From Bacillota bacterium (GTDB lineage: Bacteria; Bacillota; Clostridia; Acetivibrionales; DSM-1351), in assembly GCA_023436515.1 (NCBI GenBank), contig JAEZIV010000075.1, forward strand, positions 1-5,025: a stretch of 5,025 nucleotides of DNA, in the 5' to 3' direction. Positions 1-5,025 of this stretch are shown piece after piece. Position 1 is the first letter of the stretch. Every line of letters starts with the position of its first letter. The notes beneath the pieces are model-generated. The model saw nothing but the letters and a program-made list of their open reading frames with translations, made no database searches and was not told where the DNA came from. The position numbers and the translations under genes were made by a program.

Positions 1-8
1 GGTGAGTA

Positions 9-37
9 TTTATTATAGTATTCTGGAATGCTATAAT
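9..37 (+). promoter_or_regulatory. possible extended -10 promoter, distal
   Basis: The motif TGCTATAAT (29-37) is a perfect extended -10 box (TGnTATAAT). The hexamer 17 bases upstream (9-14, TTTATT) matches the -35 consensus at only three of six positions, so recognition would depend on the extended -10. Transcription would begin near position 44. The region is very AT-rich, so chance matches are likely. Any gene ending near the left edge cannot be identified: two + strand frames reach stops at 16-18 and 38-40. If one of those is a real gene end, this box would overlap or closely follow it. Confidence 0.3.
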
Positions 38-68
38 TAAATATATTATTTTTACAGACCAAAAGCTA

Positions 69-97
69 TTATCATATTGGGTTTGTTCTGTTATAAT
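69..97 (+). promoter_or_regulatory. probable SigA promoter for the radical SAM operon
   Basis: TTATCA (69-74, four of six matches to TTGACA) is separated by 17 bases from a perfect TATAAT (92-97). TG at 89-90 makes the latter an extended -10. The predicted start is near 104, about 125 bases ahead of the radical SAM start codon. The difficulty is a terminator-like hairpin at 130-156, just downstream of the start. Transcripts from here must read through it, or the hairpin is too weak to matter. This is the best promoter candidate upstream of the first gene. Confidence 0.5.
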
Positions 98-129
98 AAA
101 TTTTGGTATATAACTGATGTATTTAGAGT

Positions 130-156
130 AAAAAGAATGAATTATTCTTTTTTTTT
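130..156 (+). terminator. weak A/T-rich terminator-like hairpin
   Basis: A perfect 9-base inverted repeat (130-138 with 144-152, loop GAATT) runs into a T tract ending at 156. A second run of five T follows after GGC. The stem has only one G-C pair, so it should be unstable compared with usual intrinsic terminators. It may end transcription from a gene left of the window. Because the stem is A-rich on one side and T-rich on the other, it could act in both directions. It could also act as an attenuator downstream of the promoter at 69-97. Confidence 0.4.
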
Positions 157-228
157 GGCTTTTTGTAAAGATAAATAATTGATAACAAATATATGATTTG
201 GTGCGCAGCGCGTAGATGGGAGATTAAA

Positions 229-2064
229 ATGGCTATTAAACTTTCGGATGGATTACTGAAAAGCGTTGAAAAACCCTCAAGATACACAGGCAGTGAGTGG
301 AACAGCATAAAAAAGGATCCCAAAAAAGTGGATATTCGATTTGCATTTTGCTTCCCTGATACTTATGAAATTGGTATGTCCCATTTGGGAATGAAAATAC
401 TTTACCATTTGTTAAATGAGAGACAGGATTGCTATTGTGAGAGGGTATTTGCTCCATGGACCGATATGGAGAGTAAAATGAGAGAGAATAATATACCTCT
501 TTATGCTCTTGAAAGCAAGGATCCCATAAGGAACTTTGATTTCGTCGGTTTTACTCTACAGTATGAAATGAGTTTTACCAATATCATAAATATGCTTGAC
601 CTTGCAGGTGTACCCATCCTTGCAAAGGATCGAGGGGAAGGCGATCCTTTTGTATGTGCCGGAGGGCCCTGTGCATACAATCCTGAGCCTCTTGCCGATA
701 TTATTGACTTCTATATGATGGGTGAAGGTGAAGAAATAATAAATGAAGTGATGGATGTTTACCGACAGTGGAAGCATAGCGGTAAATCCCGGGTGGATTT
801 CCTTGAGGCATTAGTAAAAATTGAAGGAATATATGTTCCTTCCCTCTATGAGTTTACCTATAATACTGATGGTACCATAAAAGAATTTCTTCCACTGAAG
901 CCTGATTATCCCACAAAGATTAAGAAGAGAATTATAAAGGATATGGACAAGGTATACTTCCCTGATAAAATAATTGTTCCGTATACGGATATCGTCCATG
1001 AGAGAATTATGCTTGAAATCTTCCGCGGCTGTACACGAGGCTGCAGGTTCTGCCAGGCAGGATTTATTTACAGGCCTGTTAGGGAGAAGAGTCCAGAGAG
1101 ACTTCTGGAGCTGGCAAATAAGCTGGAGGAAAGCACAGGCTATGAGGAAGTATCACTGACTTCATTAAGCACAAGTGACTACACCGGGCTTGAAACATTG
1201 ACAACAGGGCTTCTTGAGGATATGGAAGAAAGAAAGGTTAATCTGTCCTTGCCTTCCTTGAGAATTGACTCGTTTTCTCTTGATTTAATGGAAAAGGCAC
1301 AAAAGGTAAGGAAGAGTGGCTTAACCTTTGCTCCCGAGGCGGGAACTCAACGCTTGAGAGATGTAATTAACAAGGGAGTAACCGAGGAGGATCTCTTAAA
1401 TGCGGTAACGCTTGCATTTAATGGGGGCTGGAGTGGTGTTAAGCTCTACTTCATGCTTGGATTGCCGACAGAAACCATTGAGGATGTTGAGGGAATTGCC
1501 GATTTGGCCTTTAAGGTAGTTAACGTTTATAAAAACGTTCCAAAGGAAAAGAGGGGTAAAAACCTGAATGTAACTGTAAGTACAGCAACCTTTGTACCCA
1601 AGGCATTTACACCATTTCAGTGGGAACCTCAGGAAGATATAGAAGAGGTCAATAAAAAGCAATTCCATTTGAAGGACAAGATTCGTTCAAAGCAGGTAAC
1701 TTATAATTATCATGATAATAAGTTAAGCTTTATGGAGGCAGTATTTGCCCGTGGTGACAGACGTGTGAGTAAGGTACTCATAAAGGCCTGGCAGATGGGC
1801 TGCAAATTTGACGGTTGGGGTGAACATTTCAAGTATGATATTTGGATGAAAGCATTCGAGGAATGCCAAGTTGATCCTTACTTCTATGCTTCACGCAGGA
1901 GAGAATACGAGGAGATCCTGCCATGGGATCATATTGATATAGGTGTGTCCAAGAAGTACCTGATTAGTGAGAGTAAAAAGGCACAAGAGGAAAAAATCAC
2001 TCCAAACTGCAGAGCAGACTGTGGCGGCTGCGGTGCTGCAAGCTTTAAAAGTGGCATATGCTGA
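229..2064 (+). CDS. TIGR03960-type radical SAM protein of unknown function (611 aa)
   Basis: Radical SAM enzymes use a [4Fe-4S] cluster to cleave S-adenosylmethionine. The substrate of this subfamily is not known to me. Residues about 35-190 resemble the Rossmann-like B12-binding-type domain that precedes many radical SAM cores, with a GEGEE motif at 165-169. I see no DxHxxG cobalamin motif, so B12 binding is doubtful. The core begins near residue 255. Its cluster motif is CxxxCxxC at C268, C272 and C275, followed by FAPEAG (367-372) and GLPTET (411-416). The C-terminus carries a second CxxxCxxC (C594, C598, C601) and ends in Cys. I chose ATG 229 because GGGAG (218-222) lies six bases upstream and the family-like sequence (MAIKLSDGLLKSV) begins there. 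An in-frame ATG at 193 would add 12 unconvincing residues. The protein is probably cytosolic, with no signal peptide or membrane segment. Family identity is confident; function is not. Confidence 0.9.
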   Translation: MAIKLSDGLLKSVEKPSRYTGSEWNSIKKDPKKVDIRFAFCFPDTYEIGMSHLGMKILYHLLNERQDCYCERVFAPWTDMESKMRENNIPLYALESKDPIRNFDFVGFTLQYEMSFTNIINMLDLAGVPILAKDRGEGDPFVCAGGPCAYNPEPLADIIDFYMMGEGEEIINEVMDVYRQWKHSGKSRVDFLEALVKIEGIYVPSLYEFTYNTDGTIKEFLPLKPDYPTKIKKRIIKDMDKVYFPDKIIVPYTDIVHERIMLEIFRGCTRGCRFCQAGFIYRPVREKSPERLLELANKLEESTGYEEVSLTSLSTSDYTGLETLTTGLLEDMEERKVNLSLPSLRIDSFSLDLMEKAQKVRKSGLTFAPEAGTQRLRDVINKGVTEEDLLNAVTLAFNGGWSGVKLYFMLGLPTETIEDVEGIADLAFKVVNVYKNVPKEKRGKNLNVTVSTATFVPKAFTPFQWEPQEDIEEVNKKQFHLKDKIRSKQVTYNYHDNKLSFMEAVFARGDRRVSKVLIKAWQMGCKFDGWGEHFKYDIWMKAFEECQVDPYFYASRRREYEEILPWDHIDIGVSKKYLISESKKAQEEKITPNCRADCGGCGAASFKSGIC

Positions 2065-2095
2065 GAGTGATATAGATTGACAGGTCGAGCTTTTA

Positions 2096-2126
2096 ACGAC
2101 ATGAATAACATTGTATCTGGTATAAT
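2096..2126 (+). promoter_or_regulatory. possible internal promoter for the DUF2344 gene
   Basis: TGGTATAAT (2118-2126) is a perfect extended -10 element in the 99-base gap between the radical SAM and DUF2344 genes. ACGACA (2096-2101) matches four of six -35 positions but with a long 19-base spacer. A perfect TTGACA at 2077-2082 is too far away (38 bases) to pair with it. Transcription would begin near 2133 and give a leader of about 30 bases. This would let the DUF2344 gene, and perhaps rng, be expressed apart from the radical SAM gene. Confidence 0.4.
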
Positions 2127-2151
2127 CTGCGTTAAAATATACAATGCAAGT

Positions 2152-2157
2152 GGGAGG
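2152..2157 (+). promoter_or_regulatory. ribosome binding site that fixes a TTG start
   Basis: GGGAGG lies six bases ahead of TTG 2164, an ideal distance. The earlier in-frame starts (TTG 2077, ATG 2101) lack such a site and add residues unlike the family N-terminus. This site therefore decides the DUF2344 start. Confidence 0.75.
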
Positions 2158-2163
2158 TTTAGA

Positions 2164-2874
2164 TTGGTTACTATACGTGTAAAATTCAGACGTGGTGAAG
2201 AGGTTAAATTTATTTCACATTTGGATCTGATGAAGGTATTTGAGCGTGCCATTAGGAGAGCAAGGCTTCCTATTGCTTATTCTCAGGGCTTTAATCCACA
2301 TCCCGGAATGGTGTTTGGACTGCCTTTGAGCGTTGGTGTTACAAGTGAGGCAGAATACGGTGATTTTGATATAACTGACGACATGCTCGAAATAAATGAG
2401 TTTGTTCAAAGGCTAAATGCACAGCTGCCTGAAGGTATCGAGATTCTGGCTGCAAAGCAAAGACATTCGAAACAGAATATTATGGCTACTATTTCTGCTT
2501 CTGAGTATAATGTAGTCGTTGGAGCAAATATAGCTTTAGATGAAAAAAGCCTTAAATCCGAAGTAGCCAGATTTTTATCAAGAAAAGAAATCATAGTAAA
2601 GAAGAAAACAAAAAGCGGAGTAAAGGATACTGATATAAGAAGCATGATCTATGATATGGATTTTGAACTTCAGCCTTTTGATGCCTTAAGTATCATAAGG
2701 TTTACCCTACTGGTTAGTGCAGGAAGCAAGGCAAATCTTAAACCTGAACTTCTGCTGGAAGCATTTTTTGAAGGAATGGGTGCTACCTTTGAGGTAGACC
2801 GGATTCATAGAGCAAAGCTGTTTGTTAAGGTAGGAGAGGAACTATTGGATCCCATGGATGGGAGAATAGCGTGA
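2164..2874 (+). CDS. DUF2344 / TIGR03936 radical SAM-linked protein (236 aa)
   Basis: This belongs to a family of unknown function that, as I recall, is encoded next to or fused to TIGR03960 radical SAM proteins. Recognisable family motifs with the TTG start are the basic N-terminal strand VTIRVKFRRG, SHLDLM (18-23), a basic helix (about 26-34) and AYSQGFNPHP (38-47). GLPLSVGV and a SEAEYGDF segment follow. The length fits a free-standing family member. The start is TTG 2164, supported by GGGAGG six bases upstream and by alignment of MVTIRVKF with the family N-terminus; upstream in-frame starts are rejected. The gene follows the radical SAM gene after 99 bases, so the two are probably co-transcribed. 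The conserved basic and His-rich N-terminal half would suit nucleic-acid or protein partner binding, but that is only inference. No signal peptide or membrane segment is visible. Confidence 0.87.
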   Translation: MVTIRVKFRRGEEVKFISHLDLMKVFERAIRRARLPIAYSQGFNPHPGMVFGLPLSVGVTSEAEYGDFDITDDMLEINEFVQRLNAQLPEGIEILAAKQRHSKQNIMATISASEYNVVVGANIALDEKSLKSEVARFLSRKEIIVKKKTKSGVKDTDIRSMIYDMDFELQPFDALSIIRFTLLVSAGSKANLKPELLLEAFFEGMGATFEVDRIHRAKLFVKVGEELLDPMDGRIA

Positions 2875-2877
2875 AAA

Positions 2878-2977
2878 GTGCGAAGCAGAGTTCAATGCAA
2901 CATCGATGTTCTTCGCACGGCGAAAAGCCGCTAGGTGTCTTTTCGTTACTAGTTGTGTCGCCGCGGTAGCGGCGAAA
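2878..2977 (+). repeat. GC-rich block of nested inverted repeats
   Basis: This block begins four bases after the DUF2344 stop codon and is about 53% GC by hand count, against about 40% in nearby genes. Arms are perfect: GTGCGAAG (2878-2885) with CTTCGCAC (2911-2918); CGGC (2918-2921) with GCCG (2927-2930); and TCGCCGC (2958-2964) with GCGGCGA (2969-2975), loop GGTA. The first loop contains the 12-base palindrome AACATCGATGTT (2899-2910). A competing pairing joins CGAAAAG (2921-2927) with CTTTTCG (2939-2945). CGGCGAAA occurs twice (2918-2925 and 2970-2977). No T tract follows, so an intrinsic terminator is unlikely. It may be a copy of a dispersed palindromic repeat, a structured 5' untranslated region for rng, or both. 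I know of no Rfam family that it matches. Confidence 0.6.
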
Positions 2978-3052
2978 TGGAGGACAATATTAAGCTGAAC
3001 AAAACAGATATGGTGTCAGAACACTAATCTCATGTAGGAACGGAGATTTTGA

Positions 3053-4537
3053 ATGATTAACGAGATAATTGTTGACGTCAATGTAGGAGAGATAAGAGTA
3101 GGCATTCTGGAGGATAAGGAGCTTGCTGAGATTCACATTGAAAGAACGAATCACCAAGGCCTTGTAGGAAACATATACAGAGGTATGGTGAGCAGCGTAT
3201 TACCCGGAATGCAGGCTGCCTTTATTGATATAGGATATGAGAAGAACGCATTTCTGTATGTTGGAGATGCCATACCCCAAAAGGAGTATTCTGATGATGA
3301 AGTAGAGGTTTATCGCGATTACTCAGGCTACAATATAGCAGATATACTGAAGGTTGGACAGGAAATTACAGTGCAGGTTATAAAGGAGCCCATTGGGACA
3401 AAAGGGCCAAGGGTATCCACCCACATTACACTTCCGGGTCGTAACCTTGTATTATTACCCAACGCTGACTATATAGGAATATCCCGCAGAATAGAGAATG
3501 AGAATGAGCGTCAGAAGCTAAAGAAAATAGCCGAAAAACTAAAACCTGAAAATATGGGGTTGATTGTTCGTACCGTTTCTGAGGGGAAAGAGGAAATAGA
3601 TTTTATAGATGATGTTTCCTTTCTGACAAAGCTATGGGCAAAAATAAAGCAGTCTGAAAGCAACGGTCCTGTTCCAAGATGCATTCATAAGGATTTCAAT
3701 CTTATTTACAGGTCTGTGAGGGATTTGTTTACCTGGAATATAGATAAATTTATTATTAATGATGAAAAAGAGTATTTCAAGGTACTTGAGCTTGTTGAGA
3801 TGCTATCTCCGGTATTAAAAAATAGAGTTGAACTGTTTAGCAAGGACTATGCGATTTTCGATTATTATCAGATTGAAACCAAAATAGAGAGAGCACTGGC
3901 TAAAAAGGTATGGCTTAAATGCGGGGGCTACATTATTATTGATAAAACAGAAGCCCTGACAGTAATTGATGTAAATACCGGCAAATTTGTGGGGGATAAT
4001 AATCTTGAGGATACTGTTCTGAAGACAAATATCGAGGCCACAAAGGAAATAGCAAAGCAATTGCGGTTAAGGGATATTGGCGGAATTGTTATAATAGACT
4101 TTATTGACATGAGTCATCCCGAACATCAGCAGATGGTGCTTGATTCGCTGAAGCAAAGCCTGAAGAGCGACAGGACAAAAACAATTGTTGTTGGAATGAC
4201 AGGCTTGGGACTTGTGGAAATGACGAGGAAAAAAATTCGGCAGGAGCTCTCAACCATTATGAACTTTGATTGCCCTTGCTGTGATGGTACAGGTAGAGTT
4301 CACACACCGGATACTCATGCAATGAATATACTAAAGGAAACCAGAGAATATCTTAAGACTACTTCGGCGAAGTCACTAATGCTTGAGGTACATGTCTCAA
4401 TGGCTCAGATGGTTGAGAGCCACGTAGCCAAGCTTTTGCAGGAGTATGCAAATACCCGGGAGATGAAAATTCAGGTATCCCCTGTAAGTGACTTAAAGGC
4501 TGGGGGACTGAGAATTAAAGAGGTTGACATAGGATAA
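3053..4537 (+). CDS. rng: RNase E/G-family endoribonuclease (494 aa)
   Basis: A single-strand-specific endoribonuclease of the RNase E/G family, which matures rRNA and starts mRNA decay in the cytosol. An S1 RNA-binding domain starts near residue 35 (VGNIYRG, 38-44). R173-T174 in GLIVRT match the E. coli RNase E 5'-monophosphate sensor (R169, T170). The DNase I-like catalytic domain has D306 and N308 in VIDVNTG and D349 in IIDF, matching E. coli D303, N305 and D346. CPCC (C407, C410) is the CPxC zinc-link motif used for dimer contact. The length is close to E. coli RNase G (489 aa). There is no long disordered C-terminal scaffold, so the RNase G label is better than RNase E. ATG 3053 follows GGAG (3042-3045) at seven bases. 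The gene lies downstream of the structured block, and its last codons overlap the rplU promoter. Confidence 0.95.
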   Translation: MINEIIVDVNVGEIRVGILEDKELAEIHIERTNHQGLVGNIYRGMVSSVLPGMQAAFIDIGYEKNAFLYVGDAIPQKEYSDDEVEVYRDYSGYNIADILKVGQEITVQVIKEPIGTKGPRVSTHITLPGRNLVLLPNADYIGISRRIENENERQKLKKIAEKLKPENMGLIVRTVSEGKEEIDFIDDVSFLTKLWAKIKQSESNGPVPRCIHKDFNLIYRSVRDLFTWNIDKFIINDEKEYFKVLELVEMLSPVLKNRVELFSKDYAIFDYYQIETKIERALAKKVWLKCGGYIIIDKTEALTVIDVNTGKFVGDNNLEDTVLKTNIEATKEIAKQLRLRDIGGIVIIDFIDMSHPEHQQMVLDSLKQSLKSDRTKTIVVGMTGLGLVEMTRKKIRQELSTIMNFDCPCCDGTGRVHTPDTHAMNILKETREYLKTTSAKSLMLEVHVSMAQMVESHVAKLLQEYANTREMKIQVSPVSDLKAGGLRIKEVDIG

Positions 4538-4552
4538 CCGCTGTGATAGAAT
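4524..4552 (+). promoter_or_regulatory. strong SigA-type promoter for rplU
   Basis: A perfect TTGACA (4524-4529) is separated by exactly 17 bases from TAGAAT (4547-4552, five of six). TG at 4544-4545 adds an extended -10. The -35 lies within the last codons of rng and the -10 lies just past its stop. Transcription should begin near 4559-4561, giving an rplU leader of about 190 bases. This is the best promoter in the window and suits a ribosomal protein operon. It means L21 synthesis need not depend on rng transcription. Confidence 0.75.
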
Positions 4553-4558
4553 ATATCG

Positions 4559-4750
4559 GTAGCCGCTCGGCCAAGGCTCCTCAAATATAACCGGCCAATA
4601 TAAATGAGCCTCACTTTTATAAGTAGAGAGTAGGTTTTGGGGCTTTCATAACCCCGATATTGGTTTAATAAGGTTATTGCCTGTGATGGACATATCTATG
4701 GATATTCACACATCATTCAGGTCGGCGAGACTGTTAGTAGGAGGTGTATC
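4559..4750 (+). promoter_or_regulatory. structured rplU 5' leader (probable L21 leader)
   Basis: Rfam describes an L21 leader, a putative autoregulatory RNA ahead of rplU in low-GC Gram-positives. The position and folding here agree, but the call is not made from a recalled consensus. Pairings visible are AGGCTC (4574-4579) with GAGCCT (4606-4611); GGGG (4639-4642) with CCCC (4652-4655); TGTGA (4682-4686) with TCACA (4706-4710), continuing through a 5-base bulge into ATATC/GATAT (4692-4696 with 4701-4705, loop TATG); and a bulged stem at 4718-4733 with loop GGCGA. The rplU Shine-Dalgarno AGGAGGTG (4739-4746) follows. No T-rich terminator is seen, so control at translation initiation is more likely than attenuation. 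The Rfam element may cover only the part near rplU. Confidence 0.65.
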
Positions 4751-5025
4751 ATGTACGCTATTATTTTGACTGGTGGAAAACAGTATAAGGTTCAGGAAGG
4801 CGATGTTGTCTTTATAGAAAAGCTAGCTGCTGAAGAAGGTTCAGCCGTGACTTTTGACAAGGTTCTTGCTGTATCAAAGGACGGTAAAGTAAACTTTGGA
4901 GCTCCTTTGTTAGATGCTGCTACTGTTAGCGGAAAAGTTCTCAGCCATGGTAAAGGTGAAAAGATTATCGTTTTCAAATACAAGGCAAAGAAGAACTACA
5001 GAAACAAGCAAGGTCACAGACAGCC
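4751..5025 (+). CDS. rplU: 50S ribosomal protein L21, 5' part
   Basis: L21 binds 23S rRNA in the large ribosomal subunit. The start [14 protein letters not shown] and the basic C-terminal signature with [11 protein letters not shown] are diagnostic. Ninety-one full codons are present and the gene runs off the right edge. L21 proteins are usually about 103 residues, so roughly a dozen are missing. ATG 4751 follows a near-perfect AGGAGGTG four bases upstream. Expression should come from the promoter at 4524-4552 through the structured leader. In related genomes a small ysxB-like cysteine protease gene and rpmA (L27) follow, but they are outside the window. Confidence 0.97.
   Translation, partial: MYAIILTGGKQYKVQEGDVVFIEKLAAEEGSAVTFDKVLAVSKDGKVNFGAPLLDAATVSGKVLSHGKGEKIIVFKYKAKKNYRNKQGHRQ

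Noticed and set aside
193..231. Upstream in-frame ATG for the radical SAM gene
   Set aside because: It adds 12 residues unlike the family and lacks a good ribosome binding site; ATG 229 has GGGAG at six bases.
2077..2163. Longer DUF2344 reading frame from TTG 2077 or ATG 2101
   Set aside because: The extra 29 residues do not resemble the family N-terminus and overlap a promoter-like box; TTG 2164 has an ideal GGGAGG.
1929..2252. Minus-strand frame of 107 codons across the radical SAM/DUF2344 junction
   Set aside because: It is antisense to two well-supported genes, with no recognisable domain and no ribosome binding site noticed.
2871..2969. 32-codon frame from GTG overlapping the DUF2344 stop (GTGA)
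   Set aside because: It spans the inverted-repeat block, has no convincing ribosome binding site and encodes no recognisable domain. It is best explained by the repeat.
2958..2980. GC-rich hairpin as an intrinsic terminator before rng
   Set aside because: The 7-base stem is followed by AATGGAGG rather than T residues, so factor-independent termination on the + strand is not expected.
2977..3027. 16-codon ATG frame upstream of rng
   Set aside because: Its GGAGG lies inside its own first codons, not upstream, so translation is not supported.
4541..4690. Direct repeat CTGTGATAGA (4541-4550) and CTGTGATGGA (4681-4690)
   Set aside because: The first copy is part of the -10 region and the second part of a leader hairpin; the shared 10-mer (one mismatch) is probably chance.

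Overview
The window looks like a chromosomal housekeeping segment from a low-to-mid GC (roughly 40%) anaerobic Firmicute of class Clostridia, probably near the Ruminiclostridium/Clostridium cellulolyticum group. This rests on gene content and order (radical SAM protein, DUF2344 protein, RNase E/G, ribosomal protein L21), on GGAGG-type ribosome binding sites and on SigA-like promoters. The genus-level placement is an inference, not something the sequence proves.

Layout, all genes on the + strand. Positions 1-228 are AT-rich and non-coding, with two TATAAT boxes of the extended -10 type and a short A/T hairpin followed by T residues. Positions 229-2064 encode a 611-residue radical SAM protein of the TIGR03960 type. 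Positions 2164-2874 encode a 236-residue 'radical SAM-linked' DUF2344 protein (TIGR03936 type) that starts at TTG. A potential internal promoter lies in the 99-base gap between the two. Positions 2875-3052 hold a GC-rich block of nested inverted repeats, followed by the rng ribosome binding site. Positions 3053-4537 encode a complete RNase E/G-family endoribonuclease. A near-consensus SigA promoter (4524-4552) overlaps the end of rng. It is followed by a leader of about 190 bases that matches, by position and fold potential, the L21 leader. Positions 4751-5025 are the start of rplU, cut by the window edge.

The segment links RNA processing and ribosome synthesis. RNase G processes rRNA and mRNA, and L21 is a 50S protein whose leader is thought to be autoregulatory. 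The radical SAM/DUF2344 pair has no established function to my knowledge. The usual downstream genes in this order (ysxB-like protease, rpmA, obg) would lie outside the window.

I found no CRISPR array, tRNA, rRNA, insertion sequence or obvious novel multi-gene system. The parts most worth a second look are the structured block at 2878-2977, the uncharacterised radical SAM/DUF2344 pair with its second cysteine cluster, and the rplU promoter and leader, including an anti-Shine-Dalgarno-like CTCCT.
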